Below are positions 36,953 through 49,759 of a stretch of DNA of 64,000 bases, one piece after another. The position numbers were made by a program, and so were the translations under genes. The DNA is from Cycas panzhihuaensis. Taxonomy: Eukaryota; Cycadophyta. Numbering within the stretch: the first letter of the stretch is position 1; each line of letters starts with the position of its first letter. Location of the stretch: contig CM041465.1 of the NCBI GenBank assembly GCA_023213395.1, positions 230,523,741-230,587,740 on the forward strand, written 5' to 3'. Under the pieces are notes generated by a model. That model did no database searches and was not told where the DNA came from. It saw only the letters and a list, made by a program, of their open reading frames with translations.

Positions 36953-37979
36953 CTACCACTACACTTTTTTTTATGAAATATATAATATAATTTTATATAA
37001 AAGTTACTGATAGTATTTTGCATAGTTATCATCTAACTATACAAAATGTGTTCTATTGTATTATCAAAACCATTGAGTATTATTAAGATCCTTATTCTAA
37101 TGGTCATATATTTAGGTGAACGATGGTCTCTTCTACTTCAAACTTAGATAAATAGGATTTTGCGTCATCACATGTAATGGATAAAATATAGATATATCAA
37201 TAAATAATCAAGTAAGAATTTGTATTATTTATTGGCTTTATATATAGATATATACGAAGGACAATATAATATAATGGATTGGCCTCTATCAACTTGGGGG
37301 TAAGTAGATGTGATGTGTGTTTCTATCTATATTTGTATGTGCATGTGTATATTATAATATAATATGTATATAATGTATTGTTGCACGATTAAGGCTAAGC
37401 TCACCATGTATGTATAATTACTTAATAATTATTAAAGTCTAACCAAACATTGTCATAAATCCACATAGTATATCATCCACTAATCCACTTATTAATTACT
37501 CTATTGTTATCAGCCAGTGTGATTACTCTTACTAATCACATTGTTTAACAACTAATGCTTATAGAAGTAGGGCTCTTATTCTAATCAATCAAAAGTCTTA
37601 GTTGAATAATGATTCACTAGTTAAACTCATATAATATTAAAATAAGTATATATACTAATTGAATCTATTATAAGTATGATTATGAGATCTAATGCATAAT
37701 CACCTTGTTAACAACTTGACTCATGTTGAAATAACCAATATTATCTTTAAGCTTAATCAATCTGTTCAAATGTTCTTGACTAACTTCACGTTTTAAATAA
37801 TGTTGACCAATCAACAAGACCAACTAATATTTCTCTTAGACTTACAGTGTGATCCATCCTAGAGCATTATATAAAATTTTAAATTTCAGAAACATCTCTT
37901 TTGGTTTGAATACATGGACAAATTAAAAAAAAGACTATATAGAACTATTTATAAATAAACTATGGTAAATGCAAGAATT
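36953..37979. other. AT-rich sequence without recognised features
   Basis: No coding similarity, RNA gene or clear repeat noticed. Confidence 0.5.
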
Positions 37980-37996
37980 AGTATGAAGGGCAAGAT

Positions 37997-38580
37997 GGGG
38001 AGGCTGGGGGGGGGAGGCCTGTGAAGGAATCATGTTGGGACAATGAAGTGGGCATTTGCAGAATATCTTGGCCATCAATTAAATCATAAAGCGGAAGTAA
38101 AGGCTATGCAAATTGCAGTAGCCATGGTGGATGAGGAGGAGGAACATAAAGTGATTATAGAAGGTGACTCCCTGAATGTGATTAGGAGCTTAAAGGGGGA
38201 GATGGAGGTGGAATGGAGCATTGTGGATCTTATTAGGGATGCGCAGGACGTCTTAAGCTCCAAACAGAGCATTCAGATATAGCACATGTACAGGGAAGGA
38301 AATGCAGCGGCAGACTGGTTGGCAAATTAGGCAGTGTTAAATAAAAGGAATAGGGTATAGAAAGAGAGTTTCCCGGAGGAGCTCTTGAGTCTGGTCAAGA
38401 TAGACTTCTCTGGACTTAATGAGGGGATGGACAGGAGAGGGTGAATGGAGTGATTCTAGGATTGGCTAGGCCATGGGCTTGTCATGGCCATCTCACTCTG
38501 GCCGGTTGGCTCTTGATGTAAAAGGTTTGGGGACCTATTAAAAACCCCTTCTAATATTATTTTACCTTACCAAAAAAAAA
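37997..38580 (+). mobile_element. 5'-truncated L1-type LINE with RNase H tail
   Basis: Flanked by an exact 17-base target duplication (AGTATGAAGGGCAAGAT at 37980-37996 and 38581-38597) and ending in a run of A. The reading frame at 38043-38400 is the C-terminal RNase H of plant LINEs: KWAFAEYLGHQLNHKAEVKA, IEGDSLNVIRSL, MYREGNAAADWLAN. It has stops at 38280, 38326 and 38358. Only about 584 bases were inserted, which is typical of incomplete target-primed reverse transcription. A G run marks the 5' join. Confidence 0.93.
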
Positions 38581-38597
38581 AGTATGAAGGGCAAGAT

Positions 38598-39188
38598 CTC
38601 CTCATCAATAGGAACTTATAAGGATAACTCTATTAGAGTGTAAACATCTATAATCATTCAACTAATCTGTTATAAATATTATCAAAGAATATTAACAAAA
38701 ACCTAAATTTATTCTTTCGATGAGTCTTTCAATGGAGTTGTACCTAGGTTTAAATGAAATTGTAGCTCATCATTTAAGGAATAAGTAATATTTAGAAATT
38801 CCTCTAATATACTATTTAACTCAATGATCTAAGGTTAGATCTCTACTTTCTAAATTAAAAATTCTTCCAATGTAGTTTGGGCACTCTTGTACTCATAGTT
38901 TAAATCCTTAAGTATTACATTATCTATACCTTTGTAGTCATTTATAACATCCTTAATTTATCACTAATAACTTATTAAGTTACATCTTCTTGTGCGTGGC
39001 CTATATTGGTCAATCTTAGAATATTTTAGCATGAGGGTACAACTGATCTAATGGGGTATTAACTTATTCTAATTAGTAACAAGTTAAGAAGTCAATCATT
39101 ATATCTTGACATATAATAATTGAGATGGTATCATTTTTTTTCTGCTTATAGCTATAACTTTATCACAATGTCGAGAAATAATGTTTGT
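38598..39188. other. AT-rich sequence without recognised features
   Basis: Nothing coding seen. Its edges are the LINE target duplication and an inverted copia LTR piece. Confidence 0.5.
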
Positions 39189-39720
39189 ATGTGTTAAAAC
39201 CTTCTTGTCCTAAGCATTAAGTCTTGGCCATGTATATTTGTACTTTGGCACTTTATGCTTTATGCTAAAAGTACTCCTTTGTTTTATTTTTAAATTATTA
39301 CATCATCATTTTTATCTCCTATGTCTTTTCCATATGTGCTATATCAAAAACTCTACTTTAGATAGCTAATACTTGTTACCATCCTCACACACTTAGGAAG
39401 TAGAGTTTTACTCAACTCTGTCTTCTTCTTTTGATCTGGGACATGTGTCACAATCATGTACACTCAAACTCCTTTATGAGGAGGGATACTTTCCTTGTAT
39501 GACATGTAGTTTTCTAAAATAGTGTTATGCTACTGAAGCTACTCTGATAGGTTGAGTGGTAAAATAATTCCCCTCTCTATCTTTTATTTTGTGGTGTAGC
39601 TCATGATAAGCTTTTAATCAATCTTTTATCTTTGTATAATTCATGATGTATCCTCTATATCTTCTCAAATAGATCTTGTTATGCACTTCCATTCTTCTAT
39701 TTTAGTATCAAAGTGACCTT
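39189..39720 (+). repeat. Copia LTR fragment, opposite orientation
   Basis: Starts TGTTAAAACCTTCTTGTCC. It is the reverse complement of parts of 40105-40363 and 44150-44401, and its far part matches the inverse of about 43905-43980 ('gtgcataa.a.gatctattt'). The middle (39460-39600) is unrelated to the other copies. It forms a tail-to-tail pair with the LTR at 39950-40363. Confidence 0.75.
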
Positions 39721-40429
39721 TTAAGGAGCTGAAGTAGACTTCACTTCTCCGTTTTGGTGATGACCTTTACCATATGAAGGCGATCCAACATAGTAGTTTT
39801 ATGCTAACCCCTCAAATTTTAAAATTAATTTTTAATTTTTTTCAATTAAAGTCTTGGTATGAAGAATTTAAAATTTTATTTTTTATAAATTTGAGAGGGT
39901 TTAATACTGAAAAAAACTTGTAATTTTTTTAATGGAATGTTAGTATATGCAAAAAAAAAATAAATGTAGATCTTGTATTTGAGGAGTTAATATATATACA
40001 AAAAATATGCCTAGGGCTCTATGTTTCCATGTTATAGGAGTATGAAGAAGAAACATAATTTTTTTAATTGTTGGCTCTTTTATAACTATTTGTAGTAGCT
40101 CTTCTGTATCTTGAAGGACTAGAAAAAGAAGAAGGCAAAGCTGAGTAAAACTCTACTTCTTAAGCGTGTGAGGATGGTGATAAATGTTAGCTATCTAAAG
40201 TTTACTTTTCGACATAGCACATATGGAAAAGAAATAAAAGACAAAAAAGATAATGTGACCATTTAAAAATAAAACAAATGAGCACTTTTGCATAAATCAT
40301 AAAATGCCAAAATATAAATATACATGGTTAAGACTTAATACTTAGGACATGAAAGTTTCAACATCCCCCTTGAATGTGTATATCATTCAGTTGAATGCTT
40401 AGCCCATCTCTAAAGTGTTTAAACTTCTC

Positions 40430-43255
40430 TCTACTAAGTGGTTTGGTGAAGATGATAGCAAGTTGTTGATTGGCCAACCTATAGATAAGGTCAATTTCAC
40501 CTTGTTGGACATGTTCTCTAATAAAATGGTGATGGACTTCAACATACTTAGTCTATGTATGAAATACAAAATTCTTGGCTATCTTAAGCACACTTTGATT
40601 ATCACAATATAATGGAGTTGGTAGGGATTGCTTAAGGCCAAGCTCACCAAAAATCTGTCTGAGCCAAATAACCTCACATGTTACTCAAACAACTTTATAT
40701 TATACTTTAGTGAAGGAAAGAGTGGTATTTAGTTATTTTTTTCAAATTCAAGAAATAATTACAGATCTAAGGTTAAAATAATAACTTAAGATAGATTTGT
40801 AGCTATCTTAGCATCCTACCCAATCATAATATGAGAATCCTTCTAATTCGAAGTTCTCATTATGAGGATAATTGAAATAATACTGTAATGTACATTTTAG
40901 GTATTTAAGAATCCCCTTTACCATATTCTAATATCACTAATTAGGTTATATCATAAATCTGGAATAGATTCCAACAACATATAATATGTCAGGCCTAGTG
41001 TTAGTCAAGTAAATGAGACTACCTACTAGGTATCTGACATGGGTGGAATTGACAAATTTTGCTTCTTCATTGAGTGACAATTTTATGCTTATCTCCATAG
41101 AGGTCGATAATGATTTGAAGTCCTCCATTTTGAATTGTTGTAAGATGTCTCAAGTGTATTAGCTTGGGATATAAAAATATGACTTCATTATTGCCACACC
41201 TACATGCTAAGAAAGTAATGAAGAAGCCCAAGATTAGTCATCTCAAAACTTCTCTTTAACTCCCCTTGAAGACATTTTATTATATTAATGTCATTATTGG
41301 TAATGATCAAATCATTTATATATAATATGACAAGAGTGATGTGTTGGTTTTGAACCTTGATGCACAAGTTTGAGTTAGATATGGATCAATGAAAATTATA
41401 TTTTAAGAAGTAATCATCAATTTTAGAATATTAAGCATGTGGTGCTTATTTTAAATCACACAAGGCCCTTTTAAGCTGACAAATAAGATGCTCATTGCTG
41501 TGTGAGATATATCTAAGAGGTTATTCTAGATATACCTCCTTAGTCAAATCATCATTAAGAAAGACACTTTTGACATCCATTTGATACAATGGCCATTTGT
41601 ATTGAGCAGCTAAGGCCATAATGATTTTGATGATATTCATATTTGTGATAGGTATAAATGTCTCATTATAGTCAATGTCTTCCTATTATTTAAAACCTTT
41701 AGCAACCAAATGGGCTTTATATCACTCAATAGTGCCATTAGATCTGTACTTAGACTTGTAGATCCACTTACAATTGATGGCTTATTTTCCTATTAACAAT
41801 TTGACTAAGTCTAATATATTATTTTGATAAATTGAGTGAATCTCATCATCTATAGTAGCTTTCTACTTTTCATCTAAACTCGTCTTCTCAAAAGTGGAAG
41901 GCTTATGAGTACTTAGTACTTTAGCCATAAGTGCATAGTTAATAATAGTTGGTGGTTACATTTTAGATGGATATTTACTTTTAATAGTTTGTGTACATAT
42001 AATAATTTGTAGATACCATTTGGGTAACTTCTTTATCGATGTAGTAGTTACTTCATTGTCTTGGGATGGTGAAGTACATTGAATCTCTAAAGAACTCGTA
42101 GGATTTAATGAAGGAACTAAGGAAGATGATGAGGAAGGAGAAGCAAGTACTAATGAAGGACATGGTATATAAGATGTTAAGGAAATAGAATCCTCAACAA
42201 TGGATTTGTCTTTATTAAGGGAGATTACAAGGGAACTGAGGTCCAACTCCATATTCTCTTCTCCAAAGACATCTCATGAGATATGCATCTTTTGCCAACC
42301 AGATCATATAATCTATAGGCTTTGCTGCCAATATCATATCTAATAAAGATGTATTTGAGACTTTTGTTATCAAACTTTTATATTTTCTCTTGGGGAACAT
42401 TCATATAGCTTGTACACTTGAAAGTTCATAAATGATTAATCATGGGTTTCTACCTCGTCTAGGCCTCCTTGAGTATTATATTTGAAACTATCGTAGTGGA
42501 GCTTCAATTTGATAGATAAATAGTAGTGAGGACTACTTCTACCTAATATGCTTAAGAGAGACCATGAGCATGCATCATTGCCTTTGTCTTATTGACTAAG
42601 GTTTTGTTCATACGTTCTACTATATCATTTTGTTGAGATACATAAGGGACAAAAAATTGGCGTTTAATGTTATTTTGAATGCAAATTTGATTAAACTCCT
42701 TGGACATGTACTCACCACCATTATCAAATCAAAGTATCTTAATTCACATGCTAACTCATTTTCAATTGTAAGTTTAAATTCTTTAAAATTATTTAGTGCT
42801 TCTAACTTGTATTTAAAAAAATAAACCCACACTTTGTATGAGTATTCATCAATAAAGGTGATGAATAATGAAACATCACTAAGTGATTGAGTGGACATAG
42901 ATCCACAAATATTAGAATGAACCAATTGCAATAAGTATTGAGTTCTTCAGACCTAACCTTTCTGGAAAGGTTTATGATGTTATTTACCCATAAAATAAGA
43001 TTCACAAAGGTAATTATTCATTGAAATTTTAGATAAGTCATATACTATATTATGTTTGAACATTTATCTTATGCTATCTAGATTTAGATGTCTTAGCCTC
43101 TCATGTTATAACTGAGTCTTATTTAGAGAATAGGAGACTAAGGCATAAGATGATCTAGATTTTGTGGCTAATTTATAGAGGCCATGATGTTCATGACCTA
43201 TGGCAACAATTTGGTCCTCTTTTTTTTAAATGTTACATTTTCTGTCTTTAAATAA
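40430..43255 (-). pseudogene. Copia element 1 pol (integrase, RT, RNase H), many stops
   Basis: Integrase zinc region HERLRHLNLDSIR and LCESYFMGK (about 43000-43110). Catalytic part LVHSNICGSMSTQSL and TFIDEYSYKVWVYF (about 42800-42930). RT active site YINDLIITNND (about 41300), from the usual YVDD. VRYLVGSLIYLTNTRPDILY (about 40980-41040). RNase H CDNQSVLKIAKN and VHHHFIREHV (about 40500-40600). The frame changes and stops many times, so it is an old copy. Confidence 0.88.
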
Positions 43256-43394
43256 TACACTCATTTATTGTTTATATAACTAACTAATACAGAATAGGTT
43301 TCAAGGCATCTTACGTACTAGAAACATGTTGTCACTAGGTAATGTAGGAGCAGGGTGACTAGATAGTTGTAAATCTACCGCATATTATTATTTC

Positions 43395-43670
43395 AACCTT
43401 GGGTCTATAATTATTTCATGGAGTTATAAAAAATAACTAAATATCACTCTTTCCTCTACTGAAGCAAACTACAAAGCTACTATTAGAACAACATGCGAGA
43501 CTATTTAGCTTAAACAAATTCTTAGTGAGCTTAGCCTTATGCAATCTCTACCAGCTCCATTATATTATGATAATCAAAGTGTACTCAAGATAGCCAGGAA
43601 TCCTATATTTCATGCACAAACCAACCATGTTAAGGTCCATCACCATTTTATCAAAGAATATGTCTAATAA
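43395..43670 (+). pseudogene. Inverted copia RNase H fragment
   Basis: Plus-strand reading LSSTEANYKATIRTTCETI, then a stop, then YYDNQSVLKIARNP and VKVHHHFIKEYV. Same domain as 40430-40740 but opposite strand, ending about 28 bases before the LTR at 43698. Confidence 0.85.
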
Positions 43671-44401
43671 TAAGTAAGACTTTGTCCATGAGAGATTTGT
43701 TATTGAGAAACAAAGCTAACAAGGGTAAGAGAGGAGTTGTTATAGAGTGCTATCAAGTAAAGAGTACAACACTACTTTAGTAATGCCTAACAGTAAAGAA
43801 AGTTACCAGACAAAGGAGATAATTATCAATCAACATTGTGCCACCTAGTAGCAAAGAGAGATACACCCTATAGCAAAGAGCCACCAACAAATAAAGGAGA
43901 GAATGAAAGTGCATAATAGGATCTATTTAAGGAGATGGAGAGGACACATCATGAATCATACAAAGATGAAAGATTGACTATTAGGGGAAAAAAAAATTAC
44001 AGATCTTGTGCTTGAGGAGTTAACATATATACAAAAAATATGTTTAGGGCTCTTTGTTTTCATGTTACAGGAGTGTGAAGAAGAAACATAATGTTCTTTT
44101 TTTATTGTTGATTCTATTATAGATATTTATAATAACTCTTCTATCTTTTAAAGGATTAGAAAGAAGAAGAGGATAAAGTTGAGTAAAACTCTACTCCTTA
44201 GGTGTGTGAGGATGGTGACAAGTATTAGCCATCCAAAGCTAACTTTTCCATAGAGCACATGTGGAAAAGGCACAAAAGACAATAAGGATAATTTGATAAT
44301 TTAAAAATAAAACAAAGAAGCACTTTAACATAAAACATAAAGTGCTAAAATACAAATATACATGGCCAAGACTTAATACTTAGAATATGAAGCTTTTAAC
44401 A

Positions 44402-46000
44402 ATACCATGCTAAAGATATCATAAATAAATTATAAATATATAATCTTTACATACTACGAAATCTTTTTCATTATTTGACCTATTGTAAAGAAGAAGTAAC
44501 AAACCTCAGTGGAAGATTTATTCCAAGTCACATGATATTCTACTTCTTATAGTTACTAACATAGCTTATTTATATATCTATCTTAATTAGAGGTTTGGGT
44601 CATGAGTTTTTTTCTCCACACCTTTGAAATATGAATCAAGTCAGATGTGATCAATTAAGTGAACTATGGTATAATATTTGAGGATAAGGTATCTTGGTCA
44701 ACTATTAACAAGGTTAGATACACATTATCAACATCATTAACATGTTATTATACTTCAAGATTTATCCTTAACTATTATAGACTTTATTTCATAGCCATAA
44801 TTAGTTGATCATTTATCATCAATTATTTTATGGAGAAAAATGGAGACCCCTGGTCATCAAAATTAGACCAATCACATTCCATTAGATTAGAAATGTGCTT
44901 CATAAGACCATAATCTTGCTCAATATTAAAAATAACTTACTTTAATTATTATAAATATTTACTCATCTAAATGTAACCCTTGAAAAAGTGGTGCAAGTAT
45001 ATGGATTGGAATCTTGCCTTTATTAGCAACTACTGTAGTGGCACTCTACACAAGAGTCAATGTTGATTGTTGGGCACTCTCTTCATTCTCTAACCATGTC
45101 AATAATACATAATATTTCTTCATATCCAAGTGCTTTATATTGGTCTTCTTAGATGATGTCGATGTTAGGTTATCCTCCTCTTAGTGATTTGATGTAGTAT
45201 GGTTTTTCTTTTTCTTCTTCTCCTTCTTCGCTAGTAAAAATATTGATTCAACCTTAGACATCTAGATAACCTATAAGATCGAGTATAACTCATTAAGATC
45301 CTTAGTTAGGAGCTCAATATCAAATATAGATAAGTCAATTGGCTTTATACCATTTGGAAATTTCAACTATCACTTTAATTTAGTAAATGTCCTTTGTGGC
45401 CTTAGGTTGCATGGTAAAGTAGACATTTTCATGCTTAACCCTATCACTTAGACTACTAGACCATCATTAATATCTATAAATATAAAATTAAAACTATTTC
45501 TTAAAAGATAGGTATAGAAGTAGGGATAGTCCAGTTAGGGTAGTCAATCATATATTTCCCATAAAATCCTTCTATATCCTTTTAGTTTTACACTTATTAG
45601 TAGGCAAATTAGTCCATGAATAAGTAATGAACTATAGCATTTTAGAGTAAAAAAGAATGATATAAGCAAGTTGACAACTATTATAAAAATACATCATAAT
45701 CATTAAAAGTAAGAAGTGACAGGGAAAGTCATGGCCTTGGTTGAGATACCTTGTATTTCATGGTTTATCTTGACACTTAAATATGTTAAACTATTCAAAA
45801 AAAGAAGGAGAATGTAGATCTAACAAAGGTAATATTACCTAATCAATCACATGAAAATTAATTTCAAACTATTGATAAAAATCTTAAACCTAAATCATCT
45901 CTCACCAATTTTTTATAATGCATAATATGTACATAAATATAAAACTAAGATAAGAATCTTACTCCTAAAACTTGACACATATGATGTGAGAGTTATAACC
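44402..46000. other. Decayed region, possible minus-strand reading frame at about 44950-45420
   Basis: On the minus strand one frame reads FPNGIKPIDLSIFDIELL then LNELYSIL and MSKVESIFLLAKKEKKKKK with several stops. I do not recognise it; it may be a degraded gene or retroelement leader. The rest is AT-rich without signals. Confidence 0.3.
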
Positions 46001-46229
46001 CCAATGACTTATCACTCACATAAATATTAAAAAACTAAATACTAATAAAATATAAAAGTTAAAGGGGAGGCTCATAACCCAAAGCTATGAGCCATAAATA
46101 AACATTAAATATCAACACTCCCTCTTAATATTTATTTCATTTTTCATGATAACTAAACCATCCTTAAAAGTCTAAAATTTATTACATGCTAATGATTTAG
46201 TGAAGATGGTAACCATTTTTTCTTCTTTA

Positions 46230-48890
46230 ATCTTATACACCATCTTAATCATACATTTTTGAATCAATTCTTGAATAAAGTGCTAGTGCACCTCAATATG
46301 CTTGACATGAACATAGAACATAGGATTTTTCATAATCTTTAATGTACTTTGATTATCATAATATAAGATAGTTGGTTTTAGTTGTAGTAGTCCCATGTCC
46401 TCCAAAATCTATTATAATTAAATGGTTTCAGTAACTATTGCAACTGCAACTTTATACTCTACTTGATTTAATGATAAAGCAATAATTAATCATTTTTTTA
46501 CTGCTTCATGTGATGATAACTAAACCTAAACTAAAATAGTATCTAAAAATCAACCTTCTACTATCTACACATCTAATCCAATAAGAATATATGAATCTTA
46601 TCAACTTAAAATTATTGTTATGTTGAAATTCAAGTTCATATTAAATCAGCCCTTTCAAGTATTTGGGGATCCTCTTTGTAGGTTTCCAATGACTATTTTG
46701 GTATTACCATAAATTTGGATTCTATTCTACTACAAAAGATATATTAAGTTTAATAGTAATAAGGTATATTAGACTTCTTATTAGTTACTTGCATAATATT
46801 AAATCAACATCTACTCCACCATCTTCCATTATTAATATAGAACCTATATCCATAGGGGTAGGTGTAGGTTTACAATCATCTATTCTAAATTTCTTTAGAA
46901 ATTCCTAAGTATACTTCACTTGTGAGATGAAGACATGTTCAAGCTTTTACTATACTTCCACTCTAAGGAAGTAGTATAGAATTCCTAGATCTGTCATCTC
47001 AAAGATTGACTAAGATCTGCCTTTAAGTTACTATCATATTGATATCATTATTTATAATTAGTAGGCCATCAATATATAATACCATAAATATGATTTTATC
47101 ATTTTATATTTTGATATATAAATTTGAGTGAGTTAGAGATCTCTCAAATATATTCTTTAGAAAATACTAATCAATCTTTTCATATGAGGCTTTAAGAGCC
47201 TATTTTAGGCCATATAAGACTTTCTTGAGTCAACATACTAAGTTCTCATGATTTTTTCAATAAAGATAGGTGGCTTCTCCATGTAGAAATTTTAATTTAC
47301 ATCCCCATTTAAAAATGGACTTTTTACATCCATCTAGTGAAGCTATCAATTAAATTATGTAGCCATCACCATAATGAGATGAATGGTATTTATTTTTAAA
47401 ACAAGAGTGAATCTTTATTGGCAATCAATCCCTTCTTGCTACTTTAAGCCTTTTACTACAAGTTAAGATTTGTATCTATCTACATATCTATCTAATTTAA
47501 ACTTAGTCCTATATATCCATTTACAATTAATTACATATCTTTCAGTAATCAATTTGACCAAATCCTATGTGTGGTTCTTCTTAATAGCTTGGATTTCAAT
47601 CTCCACAGCATCATTCTACTTATGTTTTTTAACTACTTCAATTGTAGATGGTTCAACATTTAATACACATTCCATAAGAGCTATGTTCACCTATTTAAAA
47701 GGTTATATTTTTTACTTCTACTTTCCCTTTAAATCAGATAATGATTTTTTATCATTCTCCATAGTTTTTAAATTTCATTTTGGAAGATTCTCTTTTGAAG
47801 ATAAATACGAAGTATCAAATAGTTTCTCTAGCTTTGGCTTTGGCTTTGGTTTCAACTCTGTCTTTGATTTCTACTTAGATTCAACTTTTGAAAATTAAAA
47901 GGATTTTAACTCCATTACTTTATCAATATCAAAAAAATCGTATTTAAGTTGAATAAAATCACACGAAGAACTACATTCAAGTGGATCCTCAACCTAGTCC
48001 TCAAAATCAATTGAACTAACATTTTGAGTCTCATCTTCTTGTAAAATAACATCACGAGTTATATAAACTTTTTGAGTTGACAACTCATATACTCAGTATG
48101 TTTTTCTTTCATTAGAGTATCTAATAAGGATGCACTTTATGATTTTATCATCTGACTTTTATTATTTCTTTTTGGGAATATGCATATATCTATCATACAC
48201 CCAAAGGCTATTAGATGACTTATAATTGGTTTCCTATCTGACCAAGCCTCCTCAAGTGTAATGCTCCTATCAACCCTCATAGTGCTTCTATTCATTAAAT
48301 ATATAGAGCATAAGAAATCTATAACATCCTTATCTCTCATCATCACTTTAGTTTGTTAACCAAAATTCTATTCATCCACCTAACAGCTCTATTCTACTAA
48401 GGTATATAGGGAGTTGCAAATTGCTTGTGAATTCCATAATCCTTGCAAAATTGTGTGAATCTATTTGAAGTATACTATTCACCATTGTTAGTTCATAGGA
48501 ACTTAATCTTATATCCACTTTCATTCTTAACTAACTCCTTAAACTATTTGAAGTAAGTGAAGGTTTACAATTTTTTTCTCAATGGAAAAACCCAGACTTT
48601 CATTGAAAAGTCATCAATAAAATTCTCACTCTATCTAATGAGACAACAGACATTAGTTTACAAATATCTAAATGAACTAATCCTAACTTTTCTTTGGCTC
48701 TCTATGCTTTCCTCTTTGAAAATGGTTATTTGTGTTGCTTTTCAAATACACAAGATTCCCATAAATAACCTTTATTATTTATTATAGGAAGATCATGTAT
48801 TATTTTTAACTTATGCATCAACTAGATACTATTATAGTTTAAATGACTTATTCATTCATGCCATAATTTTTATTTTAGATATGTAGCAAA
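46230..48890 (-). pseudogene. Copia element 2 pol, many stops
   Basis: Integrase zinc region SHLNYNSI and LWESCVFEKQHK (about 48730-48880). Integrase end LEEAWSDRKPIISHL with FGCM (about 48200-48270). RT active site degraded to YIDGLLIINND (about 47070). RNase H YYDNQSTLKIMKNP and KHIEVH (about 46290-46370). A different, more diverged copy than copia element 1. Confidence 0.85.
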
Positions 48891-49434
48891 GAATTCTCTT
48901 TGTATATAAGAGTGTCTTTATACTTCATATATATTATTCTCTCTAATACTTATGGCTACAACTTTATTCTATTTATCTCAGACCATGTATTGTTCTTAAG
49001 AAAATTTCATAATCATATCTTATTATTTAATTTTACAAACTAAAACAAGATTTACCTTTATATTTGGCATATATAAAATATTCTCTAAATGCTTTTGATC
49101 ACTATTTGACATGGTGAATGCTACCTTTCTAACTCTAATAGCCTTTATCTTGGTGTTGTCTTTAATGGTTACATTCTAATTCATCTACCACATCTCACTA
49201 AACCATTCCAACCTTCCGATTATATTTCTTGATATAATTGAATCAATAAACTAGACATCATTTGCATTAAATCTTATATTACATGTTACAATAAATAAAT
49301 ACATTATAATCTCAATAGGTGTATCCTTTACTACAACTATAATATGATTAGATTATCTAGGTGGTTATTATTATTGTTGTCATTACTTTTGCTATTAGCG
49401 TTGATTACAAGGTTGTTATGAATATTGTTATTGC

Positions 49435-49485
49435 TGTCATTACAAATAATCCTTTTTAGCATGACCCAACTTTCCATAGTAATAA
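49435..49485 (-). pseudogene. Copia element 2 gag zinc-knuckle remnant
   Basis: Minus-strand reading CYYYGKLGHAKKDYL. It matches the retroviral-type knuckle CX2CX4HX4C with the second and last cysteines changed to tyrosine. Supports gag upstream of pol. Confidence 0.65.
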
Positions 49486-49759
49486 CATTGCAACATGTAT
49501 TATTCCTTTAAAGCTCTTAGTCTACCCTTTTAAACTATAATTCTAAAAGGTGCATTCTTCACTAAAATGAAGGGATTCTTCCTTTTCGATCTAGATGTTA
49601 ATACTCTAGATGACTTACCATGCATGTGTTTCAACATTTACTTATATTCCCTAAGTAGTGATTCTAAAGAACCAATTATTAAGGTGGATAATTTATCAAC
49701 CAAAGTTAATGTTGTTGTGAAGTTCTCATATGAGAGTCGAGGTCTCCTCAGTACATAAG

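Larger units (their letters stand above)
39950..44401 (-). mobile_element. Copia element 1, decayed, with LTR copies at 39950-40363 and 43698-44401
   Basis: On the minus strand: LTR (44401 down to 43698, TGTTAAAAGC...AATAACA), integrase, RT, RNase H, polypurine tract AAGGGGGA (about 40364-40371) and the second LTR starting TGTTGAAAC at 40363. The integrase-before-RT order is that of Ty1/copia. Only part of the second LTR is recognisable. An RNase H fragment in the opposite direction (43395-43670) sits where the leader should be, so the element has been rearranged. Confidence 0.8.
46060..49490 (-). mobile_element. Copia element 2, decayed
   Basis: Minus strand. The polypurine tract AAGAGGGAG (about 46118-46126) is followed by LTR start TGTTGATATTTAATG at 46117. 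Upstream lie RNase H, RT, integrase and a gag zinc knuckle. The LTR ends and 5' LTR could not be placed by eye; the element may extend beyond 49490. Confidence 0.75.
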
